From Bacteroidia bacterium (GTDB lineage Bacteria > Bacteroidota > Bacteroidia > Chitinophagales > Saprospiraceae), in the NCBI GenBank assembly GCA_030430845.1, contig JAUIKE010000086.1:1-34755 (forward strand): DNA of 34,755 bases, read 5' to 3'. Position 1 is the stretch's first letter; each line of letters starts with the position of its first letter. This document shows positions 1 through 8,059 of the stretch, piece after piece. A program made the position numbers and the translations under genes. A model generated the notes under the pieces. The model was not told the origin of the DNA and made no database searches. It worked only from the letters and a program-made list of their open reading frames with translations.

Positions 1-28
1 CTTTAATTGTCTGTATTATCATTTTTTT

Positions 29-83
29 GCTGTTTGGCTTTAAGCTTACGATTTTTATATTAAGCTGCCAAACAGCTTTTTTT
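29..83 (+). terminator. Intrinsic terminator of an off-window gene
   Basis: GCTGTTTGGC (29-38) pairs with GCCAAACAGC (67-76) and is followed by seven T residues (77-83). A shorter alternative stem, AGCTG/CAGCT around a CCAAA loop, sits directly before the same T-run. Either form fits an intrinsic terminator for a plus-strand gene ending left of the window. Confidence 0.6.
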
Positions 84-168
84 ATATTACGTTTTTTTAT
101 CTTGATGCCTATGCGCAAAGCGGCTTTCAGATGAAGCAATATCAACGGCGAAGCGGTGACAGCTTCTA

Positions 169-209
169 GGGGTTGTGTAAAAAGGCCGAAGGACTTTTTA
201 CACAACCCC
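169..209. repeat. Perfect 16-bp inverted repeat, possible terminator
   Basis: GGGGTTGTGTAAAAAG (169-184) and CTTTTTACACAACCCC (194-209) are exact reverse complements around a 9-nt centre, inside which CC/GG can still pair. It lies 24 bp downstream of the stop of the minus-strand phosphatase gene. The T-rich side is inside the stem, so if it terminates, it does so without a separate U-tract. It may instead be an intergenic palindromic repeat. Confidence 0.6.
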
Positions 210-232
210 AAAACATCAGTAACTTATACATT

Positions 233-913
233 TCAGGCATCAATATTCGGTTGGAAAATCAATTCCAGCGTATCCAGATTTAGGGCGCATAAATGATTGT
301 GCCCAGGCCGGTCATATACACAGCCGTTATCGATATCGATAACCGGAAGGTCTTCAATTTCGATAATGTGTTTGTAAATGCGGGTTTGTGGGATAGGTGT
401 ATGTCCATGTACGATCACCCGGTCCTTCAGCCAGGCCCGGTCAATGTCTCCATACCAGTCTCGGATCCAGACCATGGGCGTTTCGTCCTCCAGCGGGTCC
501 GGGCAGTTAAAGTTAAGACCTGCATGCACGAGTATGTAATCCTCTAGGATGAGGCAAATATGCATTTCATCAATAAATTTGATGTATACCTCAGGGATGT
601 CCTCCACAAGCGTCGCATTAAAACTGTTTAAAGTGGTTTCTCCGCCGTTCTTCCACCACATTTGTTCAATATCCCGACTGCTGCTGATCGATTGCAACAG
701 CATCTCCTCGTGATTTCCAAGGGTGCAGTGGATCTTATATCCGAGGTTTTGTAGCTGAATGATCTTATCCAGTACTCCTTTTGAATCCGGCCCCCGATCA
801 ATAAAATCTCCTAATAAGTAGAGCTCATCCTCAGGCCTTAAGTCGATCTTGTTTAGCAAGGCACCAAAGGTGCGTGCGCAGCCGTGAATATCAGAAATGG
901 CAAACCTTCTCAT
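233..913 (-). CDS. PPP-family metallophosphoesterase (serine/threonine phosphatase-like)
   Basis: A 226-residue cytosolic metallophosphoesterase of the compact bacterial PPP type. The metal-binding motifs are in order: SDIHG (D8, H10), GDFIDRGPDS (D36, D39), GNHE (N67, H68), then HAGL and a VHGHTP motif near the C terminus. Length and motif spacing match PrpA/PrpB-type protein phosphatases and ApaH-like diadenosine tetraphosphatases. These cannot be told apart here, so the substrate is open: phosphoprotein or Ap4A. The gene stands alone, divergent from the operon starting at 1023 with about 110 bp between the two starts. A large inverted repeat follows its stop. Confidence 0.9.
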   Translation of the reverse strand: MRRFAISDIHGCARTFGALLNKIDLRPEDELYLLGDFIDRGPDSKGVLDKIIQLQNLGYKIHCTLGNHEEMLLQSISSSRDIEQMWWKNGGETTLNSFNATLVEDIPEVYIKFIDEMHICLILEDYILVHAGLNFNCPDPLEDETPMVWIRDWYGDIDRAWLKDRVIVHGHTPIPQTRIYKHIIEIEDLPVIDIDNGCVYDRPGHNHLCALNLDTLELIFQPNIDA

Positions 914-1022
914 GTAATAAATTTACGCCTTTACTCTGTCGGAAAGTATAAATATAATTATTTTGAGTGCTCTGAAGGGAAGGTCCTTTCAAAGAATGAC
1001 CGGTTTTTAATAATAAAAAATT

Positions 1023-2327
1023 ATGGGTAAAAATATTCCCAATAGCTCACTGGAATGGATAGAAGAACAACAAAACCACAGTTGGCAAATTGAGATTCTC
1101 ATATCCGGAGGCTTGATCTTTACTCTTTACCAATTACCGCTACAGATCAAGCGTCTGTTTCTGCTGGTGTATGCTAATACTATGATCAGTGACAATGCTA
1201 TTGCCTTGCTGATCGGAGCATACTTCATTACCCAGACTCTGCTGATCGGGTTTTCCGTTAACCTCCTCCTGCGGGCCATTTGGGTCGCCTACCTGGGCAT
1301 TAATTTTTCATTTCCGAGCCAGGCTAATGAAGAAGACCCTAAAGCTGGAAAACCGGAGAGGGACGGATTATTAGGTAGGATTATCTCTTTGGAGAGGTAT
1401 AGCAGCCTTTCTTATTCGATTGCCATCATTAGCGCTTTGATGGCGGTAGGGATGCTGATCGTGTCTATGATCATAGTACCGTTTTCTGTAAGGCTCCTGC
1501 CTCAGGGAGCTTTTCAAAACGGCACTTTTTTTATGGGGTACATCGTCCTGTATATTTTTTTATTCTTCAGTATCATGAACGGTAAACTGCCCGCCTTTGG
1601 GGAAAAACGGGAATGGATAAAACAGCCTTATAAAATAGTAGCTGCTTTCTTTTCTTTTATTTCCCTCTACTTTATTTATAACAAAGGTTGGCAAACACTT
1701 ACTTCCAATGTAAAAAGGTGGAAAATCTATTTGTTGCAATTCTCCTATTTGTTGTTGGCCATCTTGTTGTCCCTTAATCAGATCGGTGGTTTTTATTCCT
1801 TGTTGTCTGACTGGAGTTTCACCCCCCTGGATGAACGGGAAAATCTCGAATTGAATGTCTGGCAGAAAGCCAAATACTTGTCCTATGAGAATATGCTAAA
1901 CGATGACAATCTGATCTTCAAGGCGTGTATACAGAAAGAGTTTATTAAAGAAAGCCACATCAAGCTCTTTATAGTTTATTGGGTAGATTTTGACCCGTCT
2001 CTCAACCATCATTTTAAAACCGAAAGCTTTGTCAAAAATGGAGGATTTAATAGCTTAGAGGAGCTGTATGCGAATGATTCTATTTACAGTAATTGTATCG
2101 ACCAATTATTTGACATATCAATCGACAAAATGGGCAGGGTCGAGGGCCTGCAGTGGTTCAGCCACAAACATCCTCTGACCAAAGAAGAAGGCTTTTTGAC
2201 CTTTATCCCGACGGACTCTGTGCCGGGCGGTTTGCATAAATTGGAAATTATTTTTAATAACTATTACCCTCCTTCCGATACAACCTATCAAAGAGTGTGG
2301 GATATTATACCTTTTATAAAAGAGTAA
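1023..2327 (+). CDS. Multi-pass membrane protein of unknown function
   Basis: A 434-residue protein I do not recognise. The first 260 residues contain about six or seven hydrophobic segments (roughly 23-50, 57-95, 130-156, 166-186, 203-222, 235-258). The last 175 residues are hydrophilic and rich in aromatic and charged residues, so probably a soluble domain. There is no cleavable signal peptide and no catalytic motif I can name. The stop is 3 bp before the aminotransferase start, so the two are almost certainly co-transcribed, and pgeF follows with an overlap. That context gives no clear function: neither neighbour obviously needs a membrane partner. Confidence 0.8.
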   Translation: MGKNIPNSSLEWIEEQQNHSWQIEILISGGLIFTLYQLPLQIKRLFLLVYANTMISDNAIALLIGAYFITQTLLIGFSVNLLLRAIWVAYLGINFSFPSQANEEDPKAGKPERDGLLGRIISLERYSSLSYSIAIISALMAVGMLIVSMIIVPFSVRLLPQGAFQNGTFFMGYIVLYIFLFFSIMNGKLPAFGEKREWIKQPYKIVAAFFSFISLYFIYNKGWQTLTSNVKRWKIYLLQFSYLLLAILLSLNQIGGFYSLLSDWSFTPLDERENLELNVWQKAKYLSYENMLNDDNLIFKACIQKEFIKESHIKLFIVYWVDFDPSLNHHFKTESFVKNGGFNSLEELYANDSIYSNCIDQLFDISIDKMGRVEGLQWFSHKHPLTKEEGFLTFIPTDSVPGGLHKLEIIFNNYYPPSDTTYQRVWDIIPFIKE

Positions 2328-2330
2328 CTT

Positions 2331-3476
2331 ATGGAACTACCAAAATCTATAGCTGTTCAGGACATCACATCTTTTGATCCTCCCAAACGCAAATTAATGG
2401 GGCCGGGGCCCTCCGATATTCACCCCAGGATATCAGCCGCCTTATCGCGACACTGCATCGGCCACCTGGACCCCGAATTCGTGAAGGTCATGGATGAAAT
2501 TAAATTAATGACCCAATATGTCTATCAGACTACTAACCAACTGACCATGGTGGTTTCCGCTCCAGGTTCTGCCGGGATGGAAGCCTGTTTTGTGAATCTG
2601 GTAGAACCGGGTGACAAAGCGATTGTCTGTATCAATGGCGTATTCGGCGGACGTATGAAAGAAAATGTAGAGCGTTGTGGAGGTACAGCGATAGTAGTGG
2701 AGGACGAATGGGGCAAGCCCGTTGACCCGAATAAGGTAGAAGAGGCGCTTAAGGCGCATCCCGACGCCCAGGTACTGGCTTTCGTGCATGCCGAAACCTC
2801 CACAGGCGTTCGCTCGGATGCAGAAGTACTTTGCCAACTAGCGAAGCAGTATGGATGCCTGAGCATTGTCGATACGGTAACTTCCCTGGCCGGGATCCCG
2901 GTTTTGGTGGATGATTGGGGCATGGATGCGGTGTATTCCGGCAGCCAAAAGTGCCTGTCGTGTACGCCGGGCCTGTCACCCGTTACCTTTAGCAAAAGGG
3001 CGGTTAAGAAGATAAAAAATAGAGCAACCAAGGTTCAAAGCTGGTTCCTGGATATGAATCTGGTCATGAACTACTGGGGTACCGCAGGCACCAAACGTGC
3101 CTACCACCATACGGCCCCGGTTAACGCACTTTACGCCATGCACGAAGCCTTACTCATGGTGCAGGAAGAGGGACTGGATGACCGCTGGGAACGCCATCAT
3201 AAGCATCATCTGGCACTAAAAGAAGGATTAGAAGAACTGGGCTTCCGCTACTTAGTGGATGAAGAATATCGCTTGCCGCAGTTGAATGCCGTATTCTTGC
3301 CCGAGGGACTGGATGAAGCCAACATTCGCAAACAACTCCTCGAAGATCATATGCTCGAAGTAGGAGGCGGCCTGGGTGCCTTTGCCGGCAAGATCTGGCG
3401 GATCGGATTGATGGGCTATAGTGCACGGGAGGAGAATGTGGAATATTGTTTGGGGGCATTGAGGGAAGTGATATGA
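2331..3476 (+). CDS. Class V aminotransferase, alanine/serine-glyoxylate (AGXT) type
   Basis: A 381-residue PLP-dependent fold-type I aminotransferase of the small-molecule class V group. Family marks: MGPGPSDI near residue 23 (substrate-binding loop), AETSTGV (154-160), DTVTSLAGIP (181-190), and VYSGSQKCLS with the PLP lysine at K207. YWGTAGTKRAYHHTAP near 250-265 is typical of alanine-glyoxylate and serine-pyruvate aminotransferases, including animal AGT1. Expected reaction: transfer of an amino group from alanine or serine to glyoxylate or pyruvate. Substrate choice cannot be read from sequence. It is the middle gene of an operon; its TGA stop overlaps the ATG of the next gene (ATGA), which implies translational coupling. 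Confidence 0.93.
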   Translation: MELPKSIAVQDITSFDPPKRKLMGPGPSDIHPRISAALSRHCIGHLDPEFVKVMDEIKLMTQYVYQTTNQLTMVVSAPGSAGMEACFVNLVEPGDKAIVCINGVFGGRMKENVERCGGTAIVVEDEWGKPVDPNKVEEALKAHPDAQVLAFVHAETSTGVRSDAEVLCQLAKQYGCLSIVDTVTSLAGIPVLVDDWGMDAVYSGSQKCLSCTPGLSPVTFSKRAVKKIKNRATKVQSWFLDMNLVMNYWGTAGTKRAYHHTAPVNALYAMHEALLMVQEEGLDDRWERHHKHHLALKEGLEELGFRYLVDEEYRLPQLNAVFLPEGLDEANIRKQLLEDHMLEVGGGLGAFAGKIWRIGLMGYSAREENVEYCLGALREVI

Positions 3477-4216
3477 CCAGCCGACAACCACATATCTTCC
3501 TGCAATTTGATCAGGTGATCGCCGCGGAAAGCCTGCGCCACAGCGGAGTAAGCCCGGAGCCCTTTTCCTCTTTGAATTTAGGCTTGTATACTGATGACAA
3601 ACCGGAGCATGTTGAGGAGAATCGCCGACGCTTTTTTCATAACCTGGGCCTCGTAGAAAAAGAGGTTGCGGGTGCTCACCAGGTACACAAGGATGAAGTG
3701 AAGGTCGTTGAAAATCCTGGTCAGTACGAAGGCTTTGACGCGCTTATCACGGATAAGCCCAATATATTTTTGACCATAACAGTAGCCGACTGCATTCCTA
3801 TATTGATTTACGATGCAGACAAACAAGTATTGGGGGCTGCCCATTCAGGCTGGAAAGGCAGTGTGGCAGAAATTGGTCGCAAAACGATTGAGGCGATGCA
3901 AAAAAATTATGGTACCCGCCCAAGGTCTTGTTTTGTGTACATCGGCACGTCCATCGATTATGATTCTTTCGAAGTGGATAATGATGTGGCGATGTATTTT
4001 GATCAAACCTTCAAGCGCTGGGATGAGGAAAAACAGAAATTTTTCGTCGACCTGAAGAAATTTAATAAATACTACCTGGAAAAAATGGGTGTACCTATTC
4101 ATCAAATTGAAGTGTCTCCATTTTCTACGGTAAAAAACAATGAGGATTATTTTTCCTATAGGAAGGAGAATGGGAAGACGGGCAGGGCTTTAGGTTTGAT
4201 TGGAATGAGGGGGTAA
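3473..4216 (+). CDS. pgeF: Peptidoglycan editing factor PgeF / YfiH-type oxidase (DUF152)
   Basis: A 247-residue protein of the PgeF/YlmD/YfiH family (Cu-oxidase_4). The metal ligands are present: H72 in AHQVHKDEV, C107 in VADCIP and H124 in AHSGWKG, almost the same positions as H71, C107 and H124 in E. coli YfiH. The family was first called laccase-like. The E. coli protein clears non-canonical L-serine from UDP-MurNAc peptides, and other members act as purine nucleoside phosphorylases. The start chosen is the ATG at 3473, overlapping the upstream stop and preceded by GAGG; an in-frame start 27 bp upstream would lie inside the aminotransferase gene. Pairing with a serine/alanine aminotransferase is suggestive, but only an inference. 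Confidence 0.9.
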   Translation: MTSRQPHIFLQFDQVIAAESLRHSGVSPEPFSSLNLGLYTDDKPEHVEENRRRFFHNLGLVEKEVAGAHQVHKDEVKVVENPGQYEGFDALITDKPNIFLTITVADCIPILIYDADKQVLGAAHSGWKGSVAEIGRKTIEAMQKNYGTRPRSCFVYIGTSIDYDSFEVDNDVAMYFDQTFKRWDEEKQKFFVDLKKFNKYYLEKMGVPIHQIEVSPFSTVKNNEDYFSYRKENGKTGRALGLIGMRG

Positions 4217-4335
4217 GGCTTTTTTGATATTGAGGTACAGTTGAAAAACGATGAAAATATAGTAGGGACAGTTGGTGTGCCTACCACATTTTGGTCAAAA
4301 GTAGGGCTTAATACCTGAAGGTAATTTGTATCTGA

Positions 4336-4671
4336 TCAAAGTTGTTGAAGAACCTTTTTCAATTCCTGCTCTCCTGTCTGATGGGCCTGAAAGGCTTTTT
4401 GGTATATTGAGGGGAGGGGAGACGTCTGACCACTTTTTATTTTATTTTCTATCTGAATGAGCAGCTCTTTTAAATCAAGCAATCCCATATATTCAGCCTG
4501 GGGCTTCAGAGAATGGGCATTGATGGCCAGATCCTTCCAGTTCTTTTCCTCCACATTTCTATTCATCCGGGCAAAGGTTTCGGGCGCTATTTTCAAATAC
4601 ATGGAGATGTACCTTTTCATTTTGGAGGTATTCCCCTTCGTGAATTTTTGTAAAAACGATAGATTGGCCAT
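4336..4671 (-). CDS. Free-standing Hpt (histidine phosphotransfer) protein
   Basis: A 111-residue helical protein with an Hpt signature: INAHSLKPQAEYMGL, with the phosphorylatable histidine at H53, followed by a second predicted helix (LLDLKELLIQIE). Length is normal for a single four-helix-bundle Hpt. Its ATG lies 2 bp after the stop of the receiver gene at 4674-5060, so both should be on one transcript from the promoter near 5122. The likely role is shuttling phosphate between the C-terminal receiver of the hybrid kinase, the free receiver and perhaps the LytTR regulator. The PQ after HSLK, where many Hpt proteins have G and S, is shared with the second Hpt-like protein at 8138, suggesting common descent. 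Confidence 0.85.
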   Translation of the reverse strand: MANLSFLQKFTKGNTSKMKRYISMYLKIAPETFARMNRNVEEKNWKDLAINAHSLKPQAEYMGLLDLKELLIQIENKIKSGQTSPLPSIYQKAFQAHQTGEQELKKVLQQL

Positions 4672-4673
4672 AG

Positions 4674-5060
4674 TTATACGTTTGCTTTGATGAGCTCATT
4701 GATTTCTTCAAAGGCGTCTTTCCCTTTGATCACATAATGCATGGCCCCGTAGCCGATCGTCTGCGCGGCTGTGCCATAACTCTTCTGGCTGGACAGCATG
4801 ATGACGGGCAGGGCTTTGTTCCTGGATTTGATCTCCTTGAGGATGTCAATGCCGTTGGCCGCATCTTTCTCCTTTGAGTTGAGGTAATAATCCAATACAA
4901 CCAGATTAGGCTGTTCGTCCAGGCATTTCAGGCAGGCCTCGCCGGTGGGGAAAGACAGAATATTCAGGCTTTGATTGTGATCCCGAAGGTAATCTGAAAG
5001 CATTTCGGTGAGCAAGGGCTCGTCATCTACGATGAAGATTTTGGGTGTTCGTGTAGACAT
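4674..5060 (-). CDS. Single-domain response regulator (receiver only)
   Basis: A 128-residue CheY-like receiver with no output domain. The acidic pocket is VDDE (D12, D13), the phospho-acceptor is D57 in VVLDYYL, the threonine/serine position is in IMLSSQ and the conserved lysine is in VIKGKD near the C terminus. There is a charged insert (NSKEKDAANG) just after the acceptor aspartate. It is the first gene of a two-gene unit with the Hpt, downstream of the hybrid kinase on the same strand, with a well-formed promoter and direct repeats in the 124-bp gap. It may be an intermediate or phosphate sink in a phosphorelay, or may act by protein contact. Confidence 0.93.
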   Translation of the reverse strand: MSTRTPKIFIVDDEPLLTEMLSDYLRDHNQSLNILSFPTGEACLKCLDEQPNLVVLDYYLNSKEKDAANGIDILKEIKSRNKALPVIMLSSQKSYGTAAQTIGYGAMHYVIKGKDAFEEINELIKANV

Positions 5061-5121
5061 TTTCTGTTTTGTTTTATGATGGAAAACGAACTTTATCCGT
5101 CAAATCTGTGTCGACCTGTGT

Positions 5122-5153
5122 CAAAAATAAGACTGCTCAAACCCCATTTGCAA
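5122..5153 (-). promoter_or_regulatory. Promoter A for the receiver-Hpt unit
   Basis: Read on the minus strand, TTG (5153-5151), a 21-bp spacer and TATTTTTG (5129-5122) fit the Bacteroidota -33 and -7 elements; the -7 box matches TAnnTTTG exactly. Transcription would start near 5115, giving a leader of about 55 nt to the ATG at 5060. The same layout with the same spacer occurs before the kinase gene (8021-8052). Confidence 0.65.
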
Positions 5154-5160
5154 GAACGGC

Positions 5161-5193
5161 TTATCAAGCGGTCAGCCCACTTATCAAATGGCC
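5161..5193. promoter_or_regulatory. Candidate operator A: two 13-bp direct repeats, 20-bp period
   Basis: TTATCAAGCGGTC (5161-5173) and TTATCAAATGGCC (5181-5193) are direct repeats exactly 20 bp apart, ending 7 bp upstream of the -33 element of promoter A. The second unit covers the last codons and stop of the hybrid kinase gene. Two half-sites about two helical turns apart, just upstream of a promoter, is the geometry known for LytTR-type activators, and a LytTR regulator is encoded at 8488. Binding itself is inference. Confidence 0.5.
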
Positions 5194-7844
5194 TGTTTTT
5201 GTAGTTGATGGATCTTGGATAACAACTCCTCCGTATCAAAAGGCTTGCCGATAAAGTCATCCATACCTGCCTCATAGCAACGGTCTACTTCATCTTTCAG
5301 CACATTGGCGGTCATGGCGATGATGGGAATACCGGCCTTCCCATTTTGCAGTAAGCGGATTTTTTCTGTAGCCTCATAACCATTCATGGTCGGCATCTGG
5401 ACGTCCATAAGAACAACATCAAAATCGCCGACCCTCAATTTCTCTACAGCAATGGCGCCATTTTCCGCTACCTCCACCTGTACTTCTTCTATGGCATCCT
5501 CTAATTCTTCCCGGGCCACCAGGGCGTTGAAATCATTGTCTTCCACCAGTAGAACACGAATACCCTTCAAAGCAGCCGACTGGCTAATGTTACCGGGAGC
5601 TGTTCCTGAAGCAGGCTCCGTCACCTTTGTCATTGATTTTTCATACGGAATGGTAAAATAAAACTGGCTGCCTTTCTTTTTTTCGCTTTCGGCCCATATT
5701 TCACCTCCATGAAGTTCTACCAGTTTTTTTGAAATACTCAGTCCCAGGCCCGTCCCACCGAATTTTCGACTGGTATCGGTATAAGCCTGCTCAAAAGATT
5801 GGAAGATCTTTTCGAGACGGTCGGGATCAATACCGACGCCGGTGTCAGAAACACTAAACTTCAACAGAGTCAAATGCTCAGATAAATCTTCTTCCCTTAT
5901 CTGGACGGTCACCATGCCTTTTTCCGTAAACTTAATAGCATTACCTACTAGGTTGAGCAAGATCTGGCGCAGGCGGTTAGGGTCTCCTTTAATTGGTGAG
6001 ATCTCTTCCGGAATGCTGGTTTTTAGCTCGAGCCCTTTCTCTTCGGCTTTAAATTGCATAATGGTCTGAACATCTTTTATGACCTCCTGGATAGAAAATG
6101 GTACCTGCTCCAGTTCAATTTTGCCTGCTTCGATCTTCGACAAATCGAGAATGTCGTTGATAATTACCAACAAAGAATCCGATGATTGTTTGATCCCTTG
6201 GAGGTACTCAGTCTGCTCTTGCTTAGGTTCACGCCGAAGGAGGATGTCCGTCATACCCTTAATCGCATTCATAGGCGTACGGATCTCATGGCTCATATTG
6301 GCCAGGAATTGGTGTTTAGCTCTTTCGGAGGCCTTAGCTTTTTCTTTTTCGGCTTCAATAATTTTATTTTTTTCTTTCAAAGCCGCCTGGGTTTTTCGGA
6401 TAAAATGGAGACGGGAAAATAAACCAATAGCCATCAACAAGGCCACAATACCTATCCCGATCCCTATGTTGCGATTGGCTTTTTGTCGATTGAGTTCCTC
6501 CTGGAAAGCCAGTTCGCTTTCTAGTTGTTGCTGGGCAATGAGAAGACTATCGGCCAGGCGCTTTTTTTCAAACTGGTTTTCCAGGTCCAGGCGGGTCACT
6601 TCCTGGCTATTTCTCAATACGGTAATAGTATCCCGAATGCTGACATATTTTTTGTAGTATTCTAAAGCGGCCTGATGATCGCCGAGGGCTTCTTTAGCTT
6701 GGGATAATATCTGATAGGATCTTTGTGTACCGAGTAAATTACCTTTCACCAATTCAATACTTGTTTGAGCAGCCTCAATGGCTTTTGAATATTGACCTAA
6801 ACTCAGATAGGTATTTCCCAATTCTTCATGAAAAAAGCCACGTTCAATTATGACTAGAGAACTCAAAGGAGAATTTTCGTTTTCACCGAGTTCCAGCAAA
6901 GCATGAAGCGCTCTTTGGTGTTGGCCGATTTGATTATCTATTCCTGCTTTTATGATTTTTGCCTTCAAAAGACAGGGGGCACATTCTTCCTTATTATCCA
7001 TTATCTGAATAGCCGAATCAAGATAAGTAGTCGCTTTTTGAATGTCCTGTTGAGCGAGAAATATTCGGGCCAATTGTGAATAAGAGTTGCCTAAAGCCAA
7101 AGGAACGTTTCGCTCTTTGTTCAAACTAAGGCTTTTTTGAAGAAATTTTTCTGACTCTTCGAGGCTGTTAATATGTCGCAGAATGATTCCTTTGTAGGTT
7201 AGGGCACTTGAATAAGGTGCGTCTCTTAGGTTCAGTTCTTCCGAGAGGTCAATTACTTTTTGATACAAGGAAAGGGCTTCCGGAAATTTGGAGCTCAAAA
7301 AAAATACATCACCCAATCGGTTAACAGTTCCACGAAGTTCCGGTCCGAAACTTTTCGTATTGATTCCTCCAATGAATTGCTGAAGAACCTCCTCGTCCAA
7401 CTTTAAGTAGTCACTACTACTGCCGGATAACATAAACCATGACCAGAGCGCGCTTGTATAATCCTGAAGTTCAAGGGATTTATGCAAGGCTTCTTTGGCC
7501 CTTTCTATTCCCTTTTCTATTTCACCCATAACCCCCAACTTAGCGGCATCCATCATCAAAAATTTCCCCAATAAATGAGTTTGACCGGTTTCTTCGATCA
7601 AAGCGAATGCTTCTTCCGACTCCATAGCCCAACGAAATATTTCCGGATTGCCCCGCTCATCTTTAAAGGGGGTAAAGCGCTGATTGAAGGCCTCCAATCT
7701 GACCACTGGATGATTAGTGGTGTCCGACCAGATGGCGTAGAGAGAGTCGGCATGGGCATCCCCGGACTGTGCATTAGCTTGGATGCTGTAGATAAACAGG
7801 GAGCACAGGAGGTATGCTATTGTTAGGAGCGAATAATTTCTCAT
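5184..7844 (-). CDS. TPR-containing hybrid sensor histidine kinase
   Basis: An 886-residue inner-membrane hybrid kinase. In order: signal peptide (MRNYSLLTIAYLLCSLFIYSIQANAQ); a periplasmic region of TPR-like helical repeats to about residue 420; a helical stretch; one membrane segment near 460-480 (NIGIGIGIVALLMAIGLF); a short coiled coil; HisKA with the H-box FLANMSHEIRTPMNAIKGM (H519); HATPase_c with N box NLVGNAIKF and glycine boxes DTGVGID and GTGLGLSI; and a C-terminal receiver with VEDND, acceptor D814 in LMDVQMP and lysine in GKPF. A receiver at the end of a kinase normally needs an Hpt partner, and one is encoded next to it. The ATG at 7844 was chosen because it begins a proper signal peptide; a longer frame would run back into the inverted-repeat element upstream. 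Confidence 0.93.
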   Translation of the reverse strand: MRNYSLLTIAYLLCSLFIYSIQANAQSGDAHADSLYAIWSDTTNHPVVRLEAFNQRFTPFKDERGNPEIFRWAMESEEAFALIEETGQTHLLGKFLMMDAAKLGVMGEIEKGIERAKEALHKSLELQDYTSALWSWFMLSGSSSDYLKLDEEVLQQFIGGINTKSFGPELRGTVNRLGDVFFLSSKFPEALSLYQKVIDLSEELNLRDAPYSSALTYKGIILRHINSLEESEKFLQKSLSLNKERNVPLALGNSYSQLARIFLAQQDIQKATTYLDSAIQIMDNKEECAPCLLKAKIIKAGIDNQIGQHQRALHALLELGENENSPLSSLVIIERGFFHEELGNTYLSLGQYSKAIEAAQTSIELVKGNLLGTQRSYQILSQAKEALGDHQAALEYYKKYVSIRDTITVLRNSQEVTRLDLENQFEKKRLADSLLIAQQQLESELAFQEELNRQKANRNIGIGIGIVALLMAIGLFSRLHFIRKTQAALKEKNKIIEAEKEKAKASERAKHQFLANMSHEIRTPMNAIKGMTDILLRREPKQEQTEYLQGIKQSSDSLLVIINDILDLSKIEAGKIELEQVPFSIQEVIKDVQTIMQFKAEEKGLELKTSIPEEISPIKGDPNRLRQILLNLVGNAIKFTEKGMVTVQIREEDLSEHLTLLKFSVSDTGVGIDPDRLEKIFQSFEQAYTDTSRKFGGTGLGLSISKKLVELHGGEIWAESEKKKGSQFYFTIPYEKSMTKVTEPASGTAPGNISQSAALKGIRVLLVEDNDFNALVAREELEDAIEEVQVEVAENGAIAVEKLRVGDFDVVLMDVQMPTMNGYEATEKIRLLQNGKAGIPIIAMTANVLKDEVDRCYEAGMDDFIGKPFDTEELLSKIHQLQKQAI

Positions 7845-7863
7845 ATTACTTAAGAATCTTTTG

Positions 7864-8018
7864 GTAACTTCTTTCCTAGCTGCGAACATTGAAAACAGAA
7901 TTATCACCGCTAAGTCGCAAAGAGTACGCAAAGCCTTGGCGCCTTCTTAGCGACCTTGGCGGTGAGAATATTTCAGGTGTTTTTATATTCAATGTTCGGG
8001 TCCGCAAAGAGAAGTTAC
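7864..8018. repeat. 155-bp nested inverted-repeat element in the kinase leader
   Basis: Three nested pairs of arms are visible: GTAACTTCT (7864-7872) with AGAAGTTAC (8010-8018); CGAACATTGAA (7883-7893) with TTCAATGTTCG (7988-7998); and TCACCGCTAAGTCGC (7904-7918) with an imperfect partner ending GGCGGTGA (7950-7965). The core with CGCAAAG and CCTTGGCG words resembles dispersed intergenic repeats I recall from several phyla; this is from memory. It ends 2 bp from the -7 box of the kinase promoter, so nearly the whole element would be transcribed as the 5' leader of the kinase mRNA. Confidence 0.75.
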
Positions 8019-8020
8019 AA

Positions 8021-8052
8021 CAAGTTTAGTCATAATGGAAGTCAAAAAGCAA
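8021..8052 (-). promoter_or_regulatory. Promoter B for the hybrid kinase
   Basis: On the minus strand, TTG (8052-8050), a 21-bp spacer and TAAACTTG (8028-8021) form a -33/-7 pair with one mismatch to TAnnTTTG. Start of transcription would be near 8014, about 170 nt before the ATG at 7844. Element order, spacer length and distance to the direct repeats equal those of promoter A. Confidence 0.55.
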
Positions 8053-8059
8053 GAGGTAC

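Larger units (their letters stand above)
1..232. other. Gene-free left edge with two hairpins
   Basis: No open frame with family features is visible here. The stretch holds a plus-strand terminator-like hairpin and a longer perfect inverted repeat, both listed separately, plus T-rich sequence. The gene that the first hairpin would terminate lies to the left of the window. Confidence 0.6.

Noticed and set aside
2525..3031. A 168-codon minus-strand open frame opposite the aminotransferase
   Set aside because: The plus strand encodes the PLP lysine region here; the antisense translation has no recognisable family.
6079..6657. A 192-codon plus-strand open frame opposite the hybrid kinase
   Set aside because: It lies antisense to conserved kinase and membrane segments, its translation is serine- and arginine-rich with no domain, and the opposite strand has clear catalytic motifs.
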